Part shown: in pieces, positions 42,438 through 52,195 of the stretch | Layout: every line of letters starts with the position of its first letter | Numbering within the stretch: the first letter of the stretch is position 1 | Assembly: GCA_017644005.1 (NCBI GenBank) | Contig: JAEPMJ010000003.1 | Coordinates: 1 to 64,000, forward strand | Direction: 5' to 3' | Origin: Rhizobiaceae bacterium | Lineage (GTDB): Bacteria; Pseudomonadota; Alphaproteobacteria; Rhizobiales; Rhizobiaceae | Length of the DNA stretch: 64,000 bases | Made by a program: the position numbers and the translations under genes | Notes under the pieces: generated by a model | What the model saw: only the letters and a program-made list of their open reading frames with translations | Databases searched by the model: none | Told to the model about the DNA's origin: nothing

Positions 42438-42578
42438 TTAGACCGAACGGCGAGCGACGTAGGGAATGTCGCCACGGTTGATGCCCAGATCGTTGAGCTC
42501 ACGGCTCGACAGGCGGTTCAACTCGTTGACGGTTTCGCGGTAGCGGCGCCAGTTGCGGTAGTTACGGATCAGGTTCAT
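42438..42578 (-). CDS. DUF1127-domain small protein (46 aa)
   Basis: MNLIRNYRNWRRYRETVNELNRLSSRELNDLGINRGDIPYVARRSV, DUF1127 signature. Confidence 0.93.
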   Translation of the reverse strand: MNLIRNYRNWRRYRETVNELNRLSSRELNDLGINRGDIPYVARRSV

Positions 42579-42682
42579 GGTCGTTTTCCTTCGATGGAGC
42601 CCAGCGCCTGCCGGGCTCTGAATTCTGTGTATCTCGTTACGTCCATGAGATAGGGAGTAGGGGCCGATTTGAGAAGCGCATA

Positions 42683-42720
42683 TGTTGCATGGCAGCATTG
42701 CGTTTTGTGCAATGCAATAT
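42683..42720. promoter_or_regulatory. Nested inverted repeats in the divergent DUF1127/DUF2157 promoter region
   Basis: Outer TTGCAT(42685-42690)/ATGCAA(42712-42717); inner GCATTGC(42695-42701)/GCAATGC(42709-42715). Confidence 0.5.
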
Positions 42721-42787
42721 GGCGGAATTGTGCCACCATTGCAGCGAGTTGGTGATTCGGTTTGGGCTCCAGATAGCCGGAGGCGAA

Positions 42788-43903
42788 TTGGCTGGATATC
42801 TCGACACTGTAAGCAAGGACATCGCGCGCTGGCGAGCCGCCGGGCTCATAGACGAGGCGACCGCGGCAGCGCTTGTCGCGGATGCAGCGCGGCATCATCG
42901 CCGCCGCTTCAGCTTCGGCACAGTTCTGGCAATCCTGGCTGCGGTCCTTTTAGCTGCGGCGCTGCTGCTTCTGGTGGCGGCCAACTGGGAGGCCATTCCG
43001 CGGCTGGTACGCGTTGCCGGTATCTTCGCCGTCATTCTGGCCGGCTATGCGGGGGGAGCAATTCTCAAAGGCAGGGATCATTCGGCATTTGCGGAGGGGC
43101 TATGGATCATAGCCGCGGTGGCTTTCGGCGGCGGTATCGCGCTTGTCGGCCAGATGTATCACCTGAGCGGCGACGAAAAGGACGCGCTGTTTGTCTGGGC
43201 GCTCGGAACCGCTCTGGCTGCCGCGGCGCTGCGTTCGGGCCCGCTGACGGCAGGGACGGTGCTGCTTGCCGGCACCTGGATGCTTGCCGTTGCGATGGGT
43301 GGCGGTCCGGGAAGGTCCGTTCCGCTGGAATTTCCGCTTTATGCGGCGGTTCTGTGGGCCGTATCGGTCTGGACCGCAAGCATTGCCGCACGCCACCTCA
43401 TTCTGCTGTCGCTCATGCTTTATGCGGCGCTTCTTTATCTCGACGACGAAGCGCTTGTGGTTCCCGCGCTGCTTGCGGCCGTCTCGGCCGGTGCATTTGC
43501 GTTCGGCCATTTCCAGCCCCGCCTTGCCGACTGGCTGACCAGGCTCGGCGGCGGATTGATGGTCCAGGGGCTGTTGGGATTCATCGCCGGCATGTCGATC
43601 ATCCAGGTGGAACTTCATGAAGGTTCGTATTTCGTTGCGATTGCAGCTGTCACTTTCGCTGGCATCGTCGGCGCGCTGCTGATGGCCGGACGCGATAGCA
43701 GGGCACTGCGCTGGCTTGCCTATGCAGGGTTCATTTTCGAGCTTGGTTTCGTCTACCTGACGTTGCTCGGAACGATGCTCGGGACTGCCGGCTTCTTCTT
43801 CGCCGGCGGCATTTCGCTGGCGCTGCTTGCCTGGTTCATCAGCCGGATCGAGAGACGCATGGCGGCGTCCACCGGTGATGCTGGAAGCGGAGCAGGCGCA
43901 TGA
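42788..43903 (+). CDS. DUF2157 polytopic membrane protein
   Basis: DIARWRAAGLIDEATAAALVADA...NWEAIPRLVRV; TTG start at 42788 preceded by GGAGG; ORF track start 42689 less likely. Confidence 0.85.
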   Translation: MAGYLDTVSKDIARWRAAGLIDEATAAALVADAARHHRRRFSFGTVLAILAAVLLAAALLLLVAANWEAIPRLVRVAGIFAVILAGYAGGAILKGRDHSAFAEGLWIIAAVAFGGGIALVGQMYHLSGDEKDALFVWALGTALAAAALRSGPLTAGTVLLAGTWMLAVAMGGGPGRSVPLEFPLYAAVLWAVSVWTASIAARHLILLSLMLYAALLYLDDEALVVPALLAAVSAGAFAFGHFQPRLADWLTRLGGGLMVQGLLGFIAGMSIIQVELHEGSYFVAIAAVTFAGIVGALLMAGRDSRALRWLAYAGFIFELGFVYLTLLGTMLGTAGFFFAGGISLALLAWFISRIERRMAASTGDAGSGAGA

Positions 43904-44484
43904 GGCACCAGTCGCGTTATCTCCTTGCCATCGCACTCGCGGTCGCCGTCATACAGATCGGGGTCCTTGCATCGATGATCGTGAGCCGCGCGGCGATCCT
44001 GCGCGACGGTCGCGAAGTCGTGCTCGAGGTGCACCCCGTCGATCCGCGCGACCTTCTGCGCGGCGACTATGTGCGCATCGGCTACAACATTTCCTCGCTT
44101 CCGAAAGAGATTTTCGAGGGCGTTTCGGGGGAAACCGGCGATGTCGACGGTTCGGCTGTGTTTGTGCGGCTCGAAGCGGGCGAGGGCGGTATCTGGAATG
44201 CCGTGTCGGCACGTTTCGGCGAACCGCCATCAGCCGCGCGTGCGCAAAACCAGGTCGATATTCGCGGCGCGACCCCGATCGGCAACGTAAGCCAGGCACA
44301 GCTGATCGCGGTCGACTACGGGATCGAACGGTTCTATCTGCCCGAAGGCGAAGGCAAATCGATCGAGGAAGGCCTGGGAGAGCGGCCTTTCCGCATGATC
44401 GTGGCAGTCGATGACAGCGGTGCGGCGCAGATCAAGGCGTTCTACGATGGCGATACGCTCATCTACCGGGAACCGCTTTATTGA
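43900..44484 (+). CDS. GDYXXLXY-domain protein
   Basis: DPRDLLRGDYVRIGYNIS motif; TM anchor; follows DUF2157 gene. Confidence 0.87.
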   Translation: MRHQSRYLLAIALAVAVIQIGVLASMIVSRAAILRDGREVVLEVHPVDPRDLLRGDYVRIGYNISSLPKEIFEGVSGETGDVDGSAVFVRLEAGEGGIWNAVSARFGEPPSAARAQNQVDIRGATPIGNVSQAQLIAVDYGIERFYLPEGEGKSIEEGLGERPFRMIVAVDDSGAAQIKAFYDGDTLIYREPLY

Positions 44485-44622
44485 GCCGCGTCTGGGCGCG
44501 ATATTGTGCCGCAATTCGTTCATTACCCCGAAAAGGTAAGATTCAGGGCTAAATACCCTTTGATCGCAGGAATCATGGTGTTATAGAACGCCGCGCTTCG
44601 GCAGGTCGGCAGGCCTTGCCGG

Positions 44623-44707
44623 GCGGGTGTGGTGGAATTGGTAGACACGCAGGATTTAGGTTCCTGTGGCGCAAGCCGTGGGGGTTCAAGTCCCTTCACC
44701 CGCACCA
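44623..44707 (+). tRNA. tRNA-Leu(UAG)
   Basis: GCGGGTGTGGTGGAATTGGTAGACACGCAGGATTTAGGTTCCTGTGGCGCAAGCCGTGGGGGTTCAAGTCCCTTCACCCGCACCA; class II tRNA, CCA encoded. Confidence 0.96.
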
Positions 44708-44774
44708 GGCCTTCCATTCCGGCAGAACGAACGCATGTATCCGCCATGCATATGGCGGCGAGAACAACAAAGGT

Positions 44775-46211
44775 ATGACAATGCAGGTAACCGAAACGCT
44801 CAATTCGGGGCTGAAGCGCGAAATCAAGGTGACCGTGCCTGCCAAGGACATGGAAGCCAAGCTGGTCAAGCGCCTGACGGATGCGAAGGACAAGGTTCGT
44901 ATCAACGGGTTCCGTCCCGGCAAGGTGCCGGTGCAACACCTGCGCAAGGTCTATGGACGCTCTTTCATGGCCGAAGTGGTGAACGAGATTCTCTCGGAAT
45001 CCGCGCGCGACATCCTTTCCGACCGTGGAGAGAAGGCTGCCATGCAGCCTGAGATCGCGATGACCGAGGACGAGAAAGAGGCCGAGAAGGTGCTGGCGGG
45101 CAACGCCGATTTCGAATTCTCGCTCGCGTACGAAGTTCTGCCGCCGATCGAACTCAAGGATTTCTCCACGATCAAGCTGACCCGTCTGGTCTACGACGTG
45201 CCGGACGACGAGGTGGAGAAGCAGGTTGAGGTGGTCGCCGATTCCGCGCGTTCCTACGAGCCGAAAAAGGGCAAGGCCGAGACCGGCGACAAGGTGAAGC
45301 TCGACTATCTGGGCAAAATCGATGGCGAGGCTTTCGAAGGCGGTGCTGCGGAGGATGCCGATATCGTCATCGGCTCCAACCAGTTCATCCCGGGCTTCGA
45401 GGAACAGCTCGTTGGCGTGAAGGCCGGCGACGAAACCACCATCGAGGTGACGTTCCCCGAACAGTATGCAGCCGAGCATCTGGCCGGCCGGAAGGCGACC
45501 TTCGATCTCAAGATCAAGGAAGTGTCGAAGCCGGGCAAACTCGAGATCAACGACGAGCTCGCCAAGACGCTCGGACTGGAATCCGCGGACAAGCTGCGGG
45601 AAGCCGTTCGCGGCCAGATCGAAAGCCAGTATGGCGCGCTGACACGGCAGAAAGCGAAGCGCCAGCTGCTCGACGCTCTCGATGAAGCCTACAAGTTCGA
45701 TACGCCGGAGAAGCTGGTCGAGGCCGAATTCGGCAACATCTGGAGCCAGGTCATGGCCGATCTGGACAAGGCAGGGCGCACTTTCGCCGATGAGGACACC
45801 ACCGAGGAAGAGGCACGCGAGGAATATCGCCGGCTTGCCGAGCGTCGCGTACGCCTTGGTCTGGTGCTGGCCGAGATCGGCGAAAAAGCCGGTGTCACCG
45901 TTTCCGACGACGAATTGCAGCGCGCATTGTTTGAGTCGATCAGGCGCTACCCGGCCAACCAGCAGCAACAGGTCTACGAATATTACCGTGAAAACCCGCA
46001 GGCGCTTTCAAGCGTCCGTGCGCCACTGTTTGAGGAAAAGGTCGTCGATCACCTGATGGCCGAGGTCGACGTGACCGACAAGAAGGTCTCGCGCGAAGAA
46101 CTGATCGCCGACGACGACGAGGATGTCGCGGAAGCCGCACCCGCCAAGAAGAAGGCACCTGCCAAGAAGAAGGCCGCACCGAAGAAAAAAACCGAGAAGG
46201 CGGAGGAATAG
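44775..46211 (+). CDS. tig: Trigger factor (Lys/Ala-rich C-terminal tail)
   Basis: [59 protein letters not shown]; alternative start 44781. Confidence 0.96.
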   Translation: MTMQVTETLNSGLKREIKVTVPAKDMEAKLVKRLTDAKDKVRINGFRPGKVPVQHLRKVYGRSFMAEVVNEILSESARDILSDRGEKAAMQPEIAMTEDEKEAEKVLAGNADFEFSLAYEVLPPIELKDFSTIKLTRLVYDVPDDEVEKQVEVVADSARSYEPKKGKAETGDKVKLDYLGKIDGEAFEGGAAEDADIVIGSNQFIPGFEEQLVGVKAGDETTIEVTFPEQYAAEHLAGRKATFDLKIKEVSKPGKLEINDELAKTLGLESADKLREAVRGQIESQYGALTRQKAKRQLLDALDEAYKFDTPEKLVEAEFGNIWSQVMADLDKAGRTFADEDTTEEEAREEYRRLAERRVRLGLVLAEIGEKAGVTVSDDELQRALFESIRRYPANQQQQVYEYYRENPQALSSVRAPLFEEKVVDHLMAEVDVTDKKVSREELIADDDEDVAEAAPAKKKAPAKKKAAPKKKTEKAEE

Positions 46212-46238
46212 TTCTTTCCTCCATCTCCGCAGGTTATG

Positions 46239-46275
46239 AAAGGCCGCCGGCGCTTGGTGTCAGGCGGCCCTTTTC
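46239..46275 (+). terminator. Rho-independent terminator after tig
   Basis: AAGGCCGCC-loop-GGCGGCCCTTTT. Confidence 0.8.
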
Positions 46276-46288
46276 ATGGAGATTTGTG

Positions 46289-46639
46289 ATGGCGGCGACG
46301 ATCTACGGTTTCAAGAACTGCGACACGGTCAAAAAGGCGCTGAAGTGGCTTGAGGCAAATGGCGTCGAACACTCATTCTTCGATTACCGCAAACAGCCGC
46401 TTGAAGCCGCAACGGTCGATGACTGGATCCAGCGCGCAGGCTGGGAGGCGGCCTTCAATCGCGGTTCGCGTTCTTTCCGCGCACTTCCCGAGGCCGAGCA
46501 GTTGAATATCGACGCGGTGCGTGCGCGCGATCTCATTATTGCCGACACCAACTTCATCAAGCGACCGGTGCTCGATACCGGCGACGATCTGCTGTTCGGT
46601 TTCAAGGCGGATGCTTATGCAGCAGCGCTCGGGCGCTGA
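46289..46639 (+). CDS. ArsC/Spx-family (YffB-like) protein
   Basis: MAATIYGFKNCDTVKKALKWLEANGVEHSFFDYRKQP. Confidence 0.9.
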   Translation: MAATIYGFKNCDTVKKALKWLEANGVEHSFFDYRKQPLEAATVDDWIQRAGWEAAFNRGSRSFRALPEAEQLNIDAVRARDLIIADTNFIKRPVLDTGDDLLFGFKADAYAAALGR

Positions 46640-46654
46640 CCGGGCAGGGCGGTC

Positions 46655-47464
46655 ATGCGCATCCTGTCGCTCAACGCCTGGGGCGGAAAACTCCATGCCC
46701 CGCTGATCGATTATCTCCCGGCTGTTCAAGCAGATGTTTTGTGCCTGCAGGAGGTGGTGAACACGCCGGGCTGCAGCGAAGCAGAGCTGATCTATCGCGA
46801 CGGCGACCATGTTCTCAATCAGCGCGCGAACCTGTACGAAGACATCAAGCGCGTGCTGCCGCAGCATGAGCCGCGATTCTTTCCGGCGGCACGCGGCGTG
46901 CTTCACGACGGGGAAGGGCGCACTCACGCCTCAGAATTCGGGCTCGCCACCTTCATCAGACGCGACTTGTCGGCCATCGGAGAGGCGATGGGTTTCGTGC
47001 ATGGCACGTTTTTTGCCGATGGCTGGGGCGACCATCCACGTGCGCGCAACGCGCACTGCGTCAGACTGTTCGATCCCACATGCAAAACGCCAATTGCGAT
47101 CGCCCATATGCACGGCCTGCGCGATCCGGCGACCGGCAAGGCCGACAGCGACATACGCCGTCGGCAGGCTGAGAGGCTAGCAGCGCTCATTGGCACCGTC
47201 TGGCAGCCAGGTGAGCGGCTGGTCGTCTGCGGCGACTTCAATGTGCTGCCCGGCAGCAGCATATTCGACGTTCTGGCCGCACTTGGCCTGAATGACCTCG
47301 TTGTCGGGCGCGCGTTCTCAGACACGCGCACATCGCACTACGCGAAGCCGGAGCGTTTCGCCGACTACATGCTCGTAAATGAGCATGTGGAAGTGGTTTC
47401 GTTCGACGTCGTGGAACATCCCGAAATATCGGATCACCGCGCCCTGGTGCTGGAGTTGCGTTAG
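46655..47464 (+). CDS. Endonuclease/exonuclease/phosphatase family protein
   Basis: MRILSLNAWGGK...DVLCLQEV...VCGDFNVLPGS...SDHRALVLEL. Confidence 0.9.
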   Translation: MRILSLNAWGGKLHAPLIDYLPAVQADVLCLQEVVNTPGCSEAELIYRDGDHVLNQRANLYEDIKRVLPQHEPRFFPAARGVLHDGEGRTHASEFGLATFIRRDLSAIGEAMGFVHGTFFADGWGDHPRARNAHCVRLFDPTCKTPIAIAHMHGLRDPATGKADSDIRRRQAERLAALIGTVWQPGERLVVCGDFNVLPGSSIFDVLAALGLNDLVVGRAFSDTRTSHYAKPERFADYMLVNEHVEVVSFDVVEHPEISDHRALVLELR

Positions 47465-47536
47465 GTCTTGCATACAAGGATTGCACGCGAACTTCCCATG
47501 CTGTAGCGGGCGGCACGTTCGTTACACTCTAGGGGT

Positions 47537-48307
47537 TTGCGCGTGCAGACACTCGTCCTTTTGCATGGTGCGCCGGGCTCGGGCGACTTATGGAAGCCCG
47601 TCGCCGAGGCTGTCGGCGATGACATCCATCTCGTTACACCGACATTGCGCTGGTTCGGAAGCGAACCATGGCGCGGCGACGACAGCGACTTTGGCACCGA
47701 GGCGCACACCGAACAGCTTATTGGGCTGCTTGAAAACCTCGATGGGGAAAGTCAGATTGGCGTTGCGGCGTGGTCCTATTCCACGCATGTGCTGCTCAAC
47801 GCGCTGCTCTTGAGGCCCGGCCTCGTGTCGAAGGCATTTTTGTACGAACCGGGCCTCAGCACGTATCTTGCCGGCGAGGGTGACCTCAAGGCGTTCAACG
47901 CCGACGCCATGGCCGCGTTCGGCCCGGTAGTTGCGGCGCTGCAGACCGGCGGCGCCGAAGCGGCCATGGCAGCACTCTTCGACAGCACCGGGGGCGAGGG
48001 CTGCTACGCGGCCCTTCCGGATGCCCGCCGTTCAGCCTATCTGGCCAGTGCGCGCGTGCTGCCGCTGCTGATGGGCGGAGGCCGTCCGCCGGCCAATATT
48101 ACCGCGGGCGATCTCGCTCGTATCCGCACTCCAACGACAGTCGCATATGGCCGCAACTCCCGGCCATTGTTCACAATAGCTTCCAGGGGCGTAGCGCGGG
48201 CTGTGCCTGGTGCTCAACTGGTCGAAGTTGACGACGCAGATCACATGCTTCCGGAGAAAGACGCTCGGCGCTTCGCGTCAATGTTGCGGGATTGGATGGA
48301 GCAGTAG
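47537..48307 (+). CDS. Alpha/beta-hydrolase fold protein
   Basis: TLVLLHGAPGSGDLWKPVAEAV; C-terminal VEVDDADHMLPEKDARRF. Confidence 0.85.
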   Translation: MRVQTLVLLHGAPGSGDLWKPVAEAVGDDIHLVTPTLRWFGSEPWRGDDSDFGTEAHTEQLIGLLENLDGESQIGVAAWSYSTHVLLNALLLRPGLVSKAFLYEPGLSTYLAGEGDLKAFNADAMAAFGPVVAALQTGGAEAAMAALFDSTGGEGCYAALPDARRSAYLASARVLPLLMGGGRPPANITAGDLARIRTPTTVAYGRNSRPLFTIASRGVARAVPGAQLVEVDDADHMLPEKDARRFASMLRDWMEQ

Positions 48308-48454
48308 GGTTCGTAGCAGCAGCATCAGAAAGTCGCATAAGATATATTATGGAACTTACGTGGTTGGCTATGATGTCAGCTTGAACGTGATAAAACTCAA
48401 CTATTTCAATATTTAATGCCGATCGCTTAAATGTGGCGCCGCCAAATGGCGCTG

Positions 48455-48925
48455 CTACTCGGCCAGATCGGCTACATTCGCCCCGGCAGCTGAGATCAGC
48501 GCTTTGGGTTCGGATGAAAACACCGCGTCATGCGCGCCCGCGGCCGCCCAGACGAGTTCGAACTCCGCAAGCTTGCCGTCGGCGAAAACCGGCAGCGTGT
48601 TGTCATATCCAATGGGTGCCACACCGCCGATCGCGAAGCCCGTACGCTCGCGCACATCGCGCGGGTCGGCGCGCTTCAGTTCCTGGCCGGCGGCCTTGGA
48701 TGCCTTGCCGAGATCGAGCCGCGAAGCGCCAGACAACAGGAACAGAAACAACGTGCCATCGTTCTTGCCTTCGAAGATCAGCGATTTGACGATCTGGTCG
48801 ACCGTGCAGCCGCATTGCTGCGCGGCTTCTTCGGCGGTGCGTGTCGATGCGCCCATGCGGCGGATTTCGATGTCGAGCCCGGCATTGGCCGCTGCCTGTT
48901 TCACACGTTCGATGCTGCCGCTCAT
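48455..48925 (-). CDS. YbaK/EbsC-family protein (aminoacyl-tRNA deacylase-like)
   Basis: TAEEAAQQCGCTVDQIVKSLIFEGK...TGFAIGGVAPIGY. Confidence 0.92.
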   Translation of the reverse strand: MSGSIERVKQAAANAGLDIEIRRMGASTRTAEEAAQQCGCTVDQIVKSLIFEGKNDGTLFLFLLSGASRLDLGKASKAAGQELKRADPRDVRERTGFAIGGVAPIGYDNTLPVFADGKLAEFELVWAAAGAHDAVFSSEPKALISAAGANVADLAE

Positions 48926-49749
48926 AAGCCTTGTTCCTGTCCGGTGAGGTCGATCTCGAATATCTGACCGTCAAATGCCGGTTCCACATGGTCCGGCGTT
49001 TCGCGGCGCACCGTCTCATAATCGAGCGGGGTATGCATATGGGTCAGCAGAGTTTTTCTGGGCGCCAGCCGCTCGATCCACTCCAGCGCCTCGCCGAGCG
49101 AAAAATGCGATGGATGCGGCCGGTATTGAAGCGCGTCGATCACGAGCAGCTCAAGGCCGGTCATGAGCGCAGCGGTGTGCTCGGAAAAGCCGCTGACATC
49201 GGAACAATAGGCGATCGGGCCGATGCGAAAACCTAGCGAGACGATATCGCCGTGCTGCTGCGGCAGCGGCTGAAAGGACAGGGGGCCCCCCTCTCCTGTT
49301 ATCGTCACAGGTTCATCATGACCGATGATGTGTGGCTCCACGATGGGCGGGTATGCCGAGCCAGCAGGTGTTTCGAAGCAGTAACTGAACGCGTGCTTCA
49401 GCCGGGTCATGGTCGGATGGTCAGCGAAGATGTCGATGCGCTGTCGCTGGGCCAGGAAGTAGCCGCGCAGATCGTCAATGCCGTGAATGTGGTCGGCGTG
49501 CGCATGGGTGTAGATCACGCCGTCGAGCCGTTTGATGCCCGCGCCAATCATCTGGGTTCGGAAATCCGGCCCGGTATCGATTGCCACCGTCGTCGTTCCG
49601 CGGTCGCCGATCCGCTCTACAATGGCCGCCGCTCGCAATCTTCGGTTGCGTTCGTTCGTCGGGTCGCAGGCGCCCCAGTCGCCGTTGATGCGCGGCACGC
49701 CGGGCGAAGATCCGCAACCGGTGATTGTCAGCCTCAGCCGATCGGTCAT
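48922..49749 (-). CDS. MBL-fold metallohydrolase (PhnP-like)
   Basis: TITGCGSSPGVPRINGDWGACDPTNERNRRLR; YTHAHADHIHGIDDLR. Confidence 0.92.
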   Translation of the reverse strand: MTDRLRLTITGCGSSPGVPRINGDWGACDPTNERNRRLRAAAIVERIGDRGTTTVAIDTGPDFRTQMIGAGIKRLDGVIYTHAHADHIHGIDDLRGYFLAQRQRIDIFADHPTMTRLKHAFSYCFETPAGSAYPPIVEPHIIGHDEPVTITGEGGPLSFQPLPQQHGDIVSLGFRIGPIAYCSDVSGFSEHTAALMTGLELLVIDALQYRPHPSHFSLGEALEWIERLAPRKTLLTHMHTPLDYETVRRETPDHVEPAFDGQIFEIDLTGQEQGL

Positions 49750-49755
49750 TGCGGC

Positions 49756-50553
49756 TCAGGCGCCGTCTAGCGCGGTGCGCGGAATGCGGGAGAAAACGCG
49801 CATTGCGTTTTCTGTCGTGATTTCAGCGATATCGTCGTTGCCGACCCCCAGTGTCTCGGCCAGCACAGCGGCCGTGTGCGCCACATAGGCCGGCTCGTTG
49901 CGCTTGCCGCGATGCGGTGTCGGCGCAAGATACGGCGCGTCGGTTTCAACCAGCAGCCTGTCGCGCGGCAGATCGCGGGCGATGGCGCGCAGCTCCTCCG
50001 ATTTCTTGAACGTCAGAATGCCGGAAAACGAGACATAGCCTCCGAGTTCGATCCCGGTTTCGGCCAGGGAGCGGCCGGACGAAAAACAATGCAGAATGAA
50101 GGGGAAGGCACCCTTCCCCGTTTCATCGCGCAGGATTTCGGCTACGTCGTCATCGGCATCGCGCGCGTGAATAACCAGCGGCAGCCCGGTCTCGCGCGCA
50201 GCCGCGATATGGGTGCGGAAGCCTGCAGCCTGCGCATCGCGCGGCGCCTTGTCGTAGAAATAGTCGAGACCGGCTTCGCCGATCGCCACAACCTTAGGGT
50301 GTTCCGCCAGAGCGATGATTTCGGCTGCCGGTATGCCGTCTTCCTCGCCTGCGTTGTGCGGGTGCGTGCCGACCGAGCAGAAGACGTTCGGATAGGCTTC
50401 GGCAATCGCCTTGATCTGGTCGAACCGCCGCACGCGTGTGGAGATCGTGACCATCAGTGCAACGCCAGCCTCGGCGGCCCGTGCGATGAGATCCTCGCGC
50501 TCGGCTTCCAGATCGGGGAAGTCGAGGTGGCAATGGCTGTCGATCAGCTTCAT
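49756..50553 (-). CDS. TatD-family hydrolase
   Basis: [51 protein letters not shown]. Confidence 0.95.
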   Translation of the reverse strand: MKLIDSHCHLDFPDLEAEREDLIARAAEAGVALMVTISTRVRRFDQIKAIAEAYPNVFCSVGTHPHNAGEEDGIPAAEIIALAEHPKVVAIGEAGLDYFYDKAPRDAQAAGFRTHIAAARETGLPLVIHARDADDDVAEILRDETGKGAFPFILHCFSSGRSLAETGIELGGYVSFSGILTFKKSEELRAIARDLPRDRLLVETDAPYLAPTPHRGKRNEPAYVAHTAAVLAETLGVGNDDIAEITTENAMRVFSRIPRTALDGA

Positions 50554-52091
50554 GACGCCTGCGCTTCCGGTTCCACATAACGCGGGAATATGCCCTGCGG
50601 CTTGGGCAATTCGGTTCCAGGCACGAGCGCTGCGTCACGGAAATGGCGTCTGTCGGCCGGTACCGCAACCAGGTCGAGCAGCTTCGCGGCGCTTTGCGGC
50701 ATGAACGGCTGGATCGACACGCCGACGACACGAATAACCTCGGCCGTAACGTAAAGCACGGTCGCCATTCGTTCCGGATCGGTCTTTTTCAGTGCCCACG
50801 GCTCCTGCGCGGCGAAATAGCGGTTTGCGTCGGCCACCACTGTCCAGATCGCCGCCAGCGCCTTGTGGATCTGGAAGGCGTTCATGGCCGGCGCCACCTC
50901 GTCATAGATGCCGTAGGCGGCCTTCAGGATGGCGTTGTCCTCGTCCGAAAGCGCGCCGCATGCGGGCACCTTGCCGTCGCAGTTCTTGGCGATCATCGAC
51001 AGCGAGCGCTGCGCCAGATTGCCCAGATCGTTGGCGAGGTCGGCATTGGTGCGGTTCACAATTGCGTCGTGGCTGTAATTGCCGTCCTGCCCGAACGGCA
51101 CTTCGCGCAGCAGGAAATAGCGCACTTGATCGAGTCCGTAATGCTCGGCGAGCGCGAAGGGATCGACGACGTTGCCGACCGATTTCGACATCTTTTCCCC
51201 GCGGTTGAAAAGAAATCCGTGCGCGAACACGCTTTTCGGCAGCTCGATGCCAGCAGACATCAGGAATGCAGGCCAATAGACGGTGTGAAAGCGCACGATA
51301 TCCTTGCCGATGATGTGCGCATTGGCTGGCCAGTAGCCCCAGCGGTCGGCATTCTCGTCGGGGTAGCCAGCGGCTGTGATGTAGTTGGTCAGCGCGTCGA
51401 CCCATACATACATCACGTGCTTTTCGTCGTCAGGAACCGGCACGCCCCAGTCAAAGGTCGTGCGCGAGATCGACAGGTCCTTCAGGCCTGACTTCACGAA
51501 ACTGATTACCTCGTTGCGGCGCTCGGCCGGGCCGATAAAATCCGGCTGGTCGGCATAGAGCTTCAGCAACTTGTCCTGGTAGTTCGAGAGTCGGAAGAAG
51601 TAGCTTTCTTCCTCAACCCATTCGACGGGCGTACCCTGGGGACCGTAGCGCACGCCATCTTCGCGCAGCTCGGTCTCGCTTTCGTCGTAATAGGCCTCGT
51701 CGCGGACAGCGTACCAGCCGGCATATCCGCCCTTGTAGATGTCGCCGTTCTTCTCCATCGCGCGCCATATCGCCTGCGAGGCAGCGTAATGACGCTCTTC
51801 CGTGGTGCGAACGAAGTCGTCATTGGAGGCGTTAAGCGCCTCGGCCATCCGCATGAATTCGGCGGTGTTCCTGTCGGCCAGTTCGCGGGGTGAAACTCCT
51901 TCCCTGCGCGCTGTCTGCAGCATCTTGATGCCGTGTTCGTCGGTGCCGGTTAGGAAAAACACGTCCTTGCCGTCAAGGCGCTGGAAACGTGCCATGGCGT
52001 CGGTCGCGATCAGCTCATAGGCGTGGCCGATATGCGGCTTGCCGTTGGGATAGGAAATCGCGGTCGTGATGTAGTATTTTTCGCGGGCCAT
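50550..52091 (-). CDS. metG: Methionine--tRNA ligase
   Basis: [48 protein letters not shown]. Confidence 0.96.
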   Translation of the reverse strand: MAREKYYITTAISYPNGKPHIGHAYELIATDAMARFQRLDGKDVFFLTGTDEHGIKMLQTARREGVSPRELADRNTAEFMRMAEALNASNDDFVRTTEERHYAASQAIWRAMEKNGDIYKGGYAGWYAVRDEAYYDESETELREDGVRYGPQGTPVEWVEEESYFFRLSNYQDKLLKLYADQPDFIGPAERRNEVISFVKSGLKDLSISRTTFDWGVPVPDDEKHVMYVWVDALTNYITAAGYPDENADRWGYWPANAHIIGKDIVRFHTVYWPAFLMSAGIELPKSVFAHGFLFNRGEKMSKSVGNVVDPFALAEHYGLDQVRYFLLREVPFGQDGNYSHDAIVNRTNADLANDLGNLAQRSLSMIAKNCDGKVPACGALSDEDNAILKAAYGIYDEVAPAMNAFQIHKALAAIWTVVADANRYFAAQEPWALKKTDPERMATVLYVTAEVIRVVGVSIQPFMPQSAAKLLDLVAVPADRRHFRDAALVPGTELPKPQGIFPRYVEPEAQAS

Positions 52092-52195
52092 GGCGGCGTG
52101 AATGCTTTCGAATTCAGGTGGTCGGGAAGCGGTCAGATAGCGCATCGCGGCGACCAAGACCATACCGCCATACCCGGTACCGCGATGGCCGAACT

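Noticed and set aside
44523-45968. 481-aa minus-strand ORF opposite tig and the tRNA-Leu
   Set aside because: Overlaps a tRNA and trigger factor; no domain
48210-48416. 68-aa ORF running into the AT-rich region
   Set aside because: Mostly overlaps the hydrolase gene in another frame; no convincing RBS or domain
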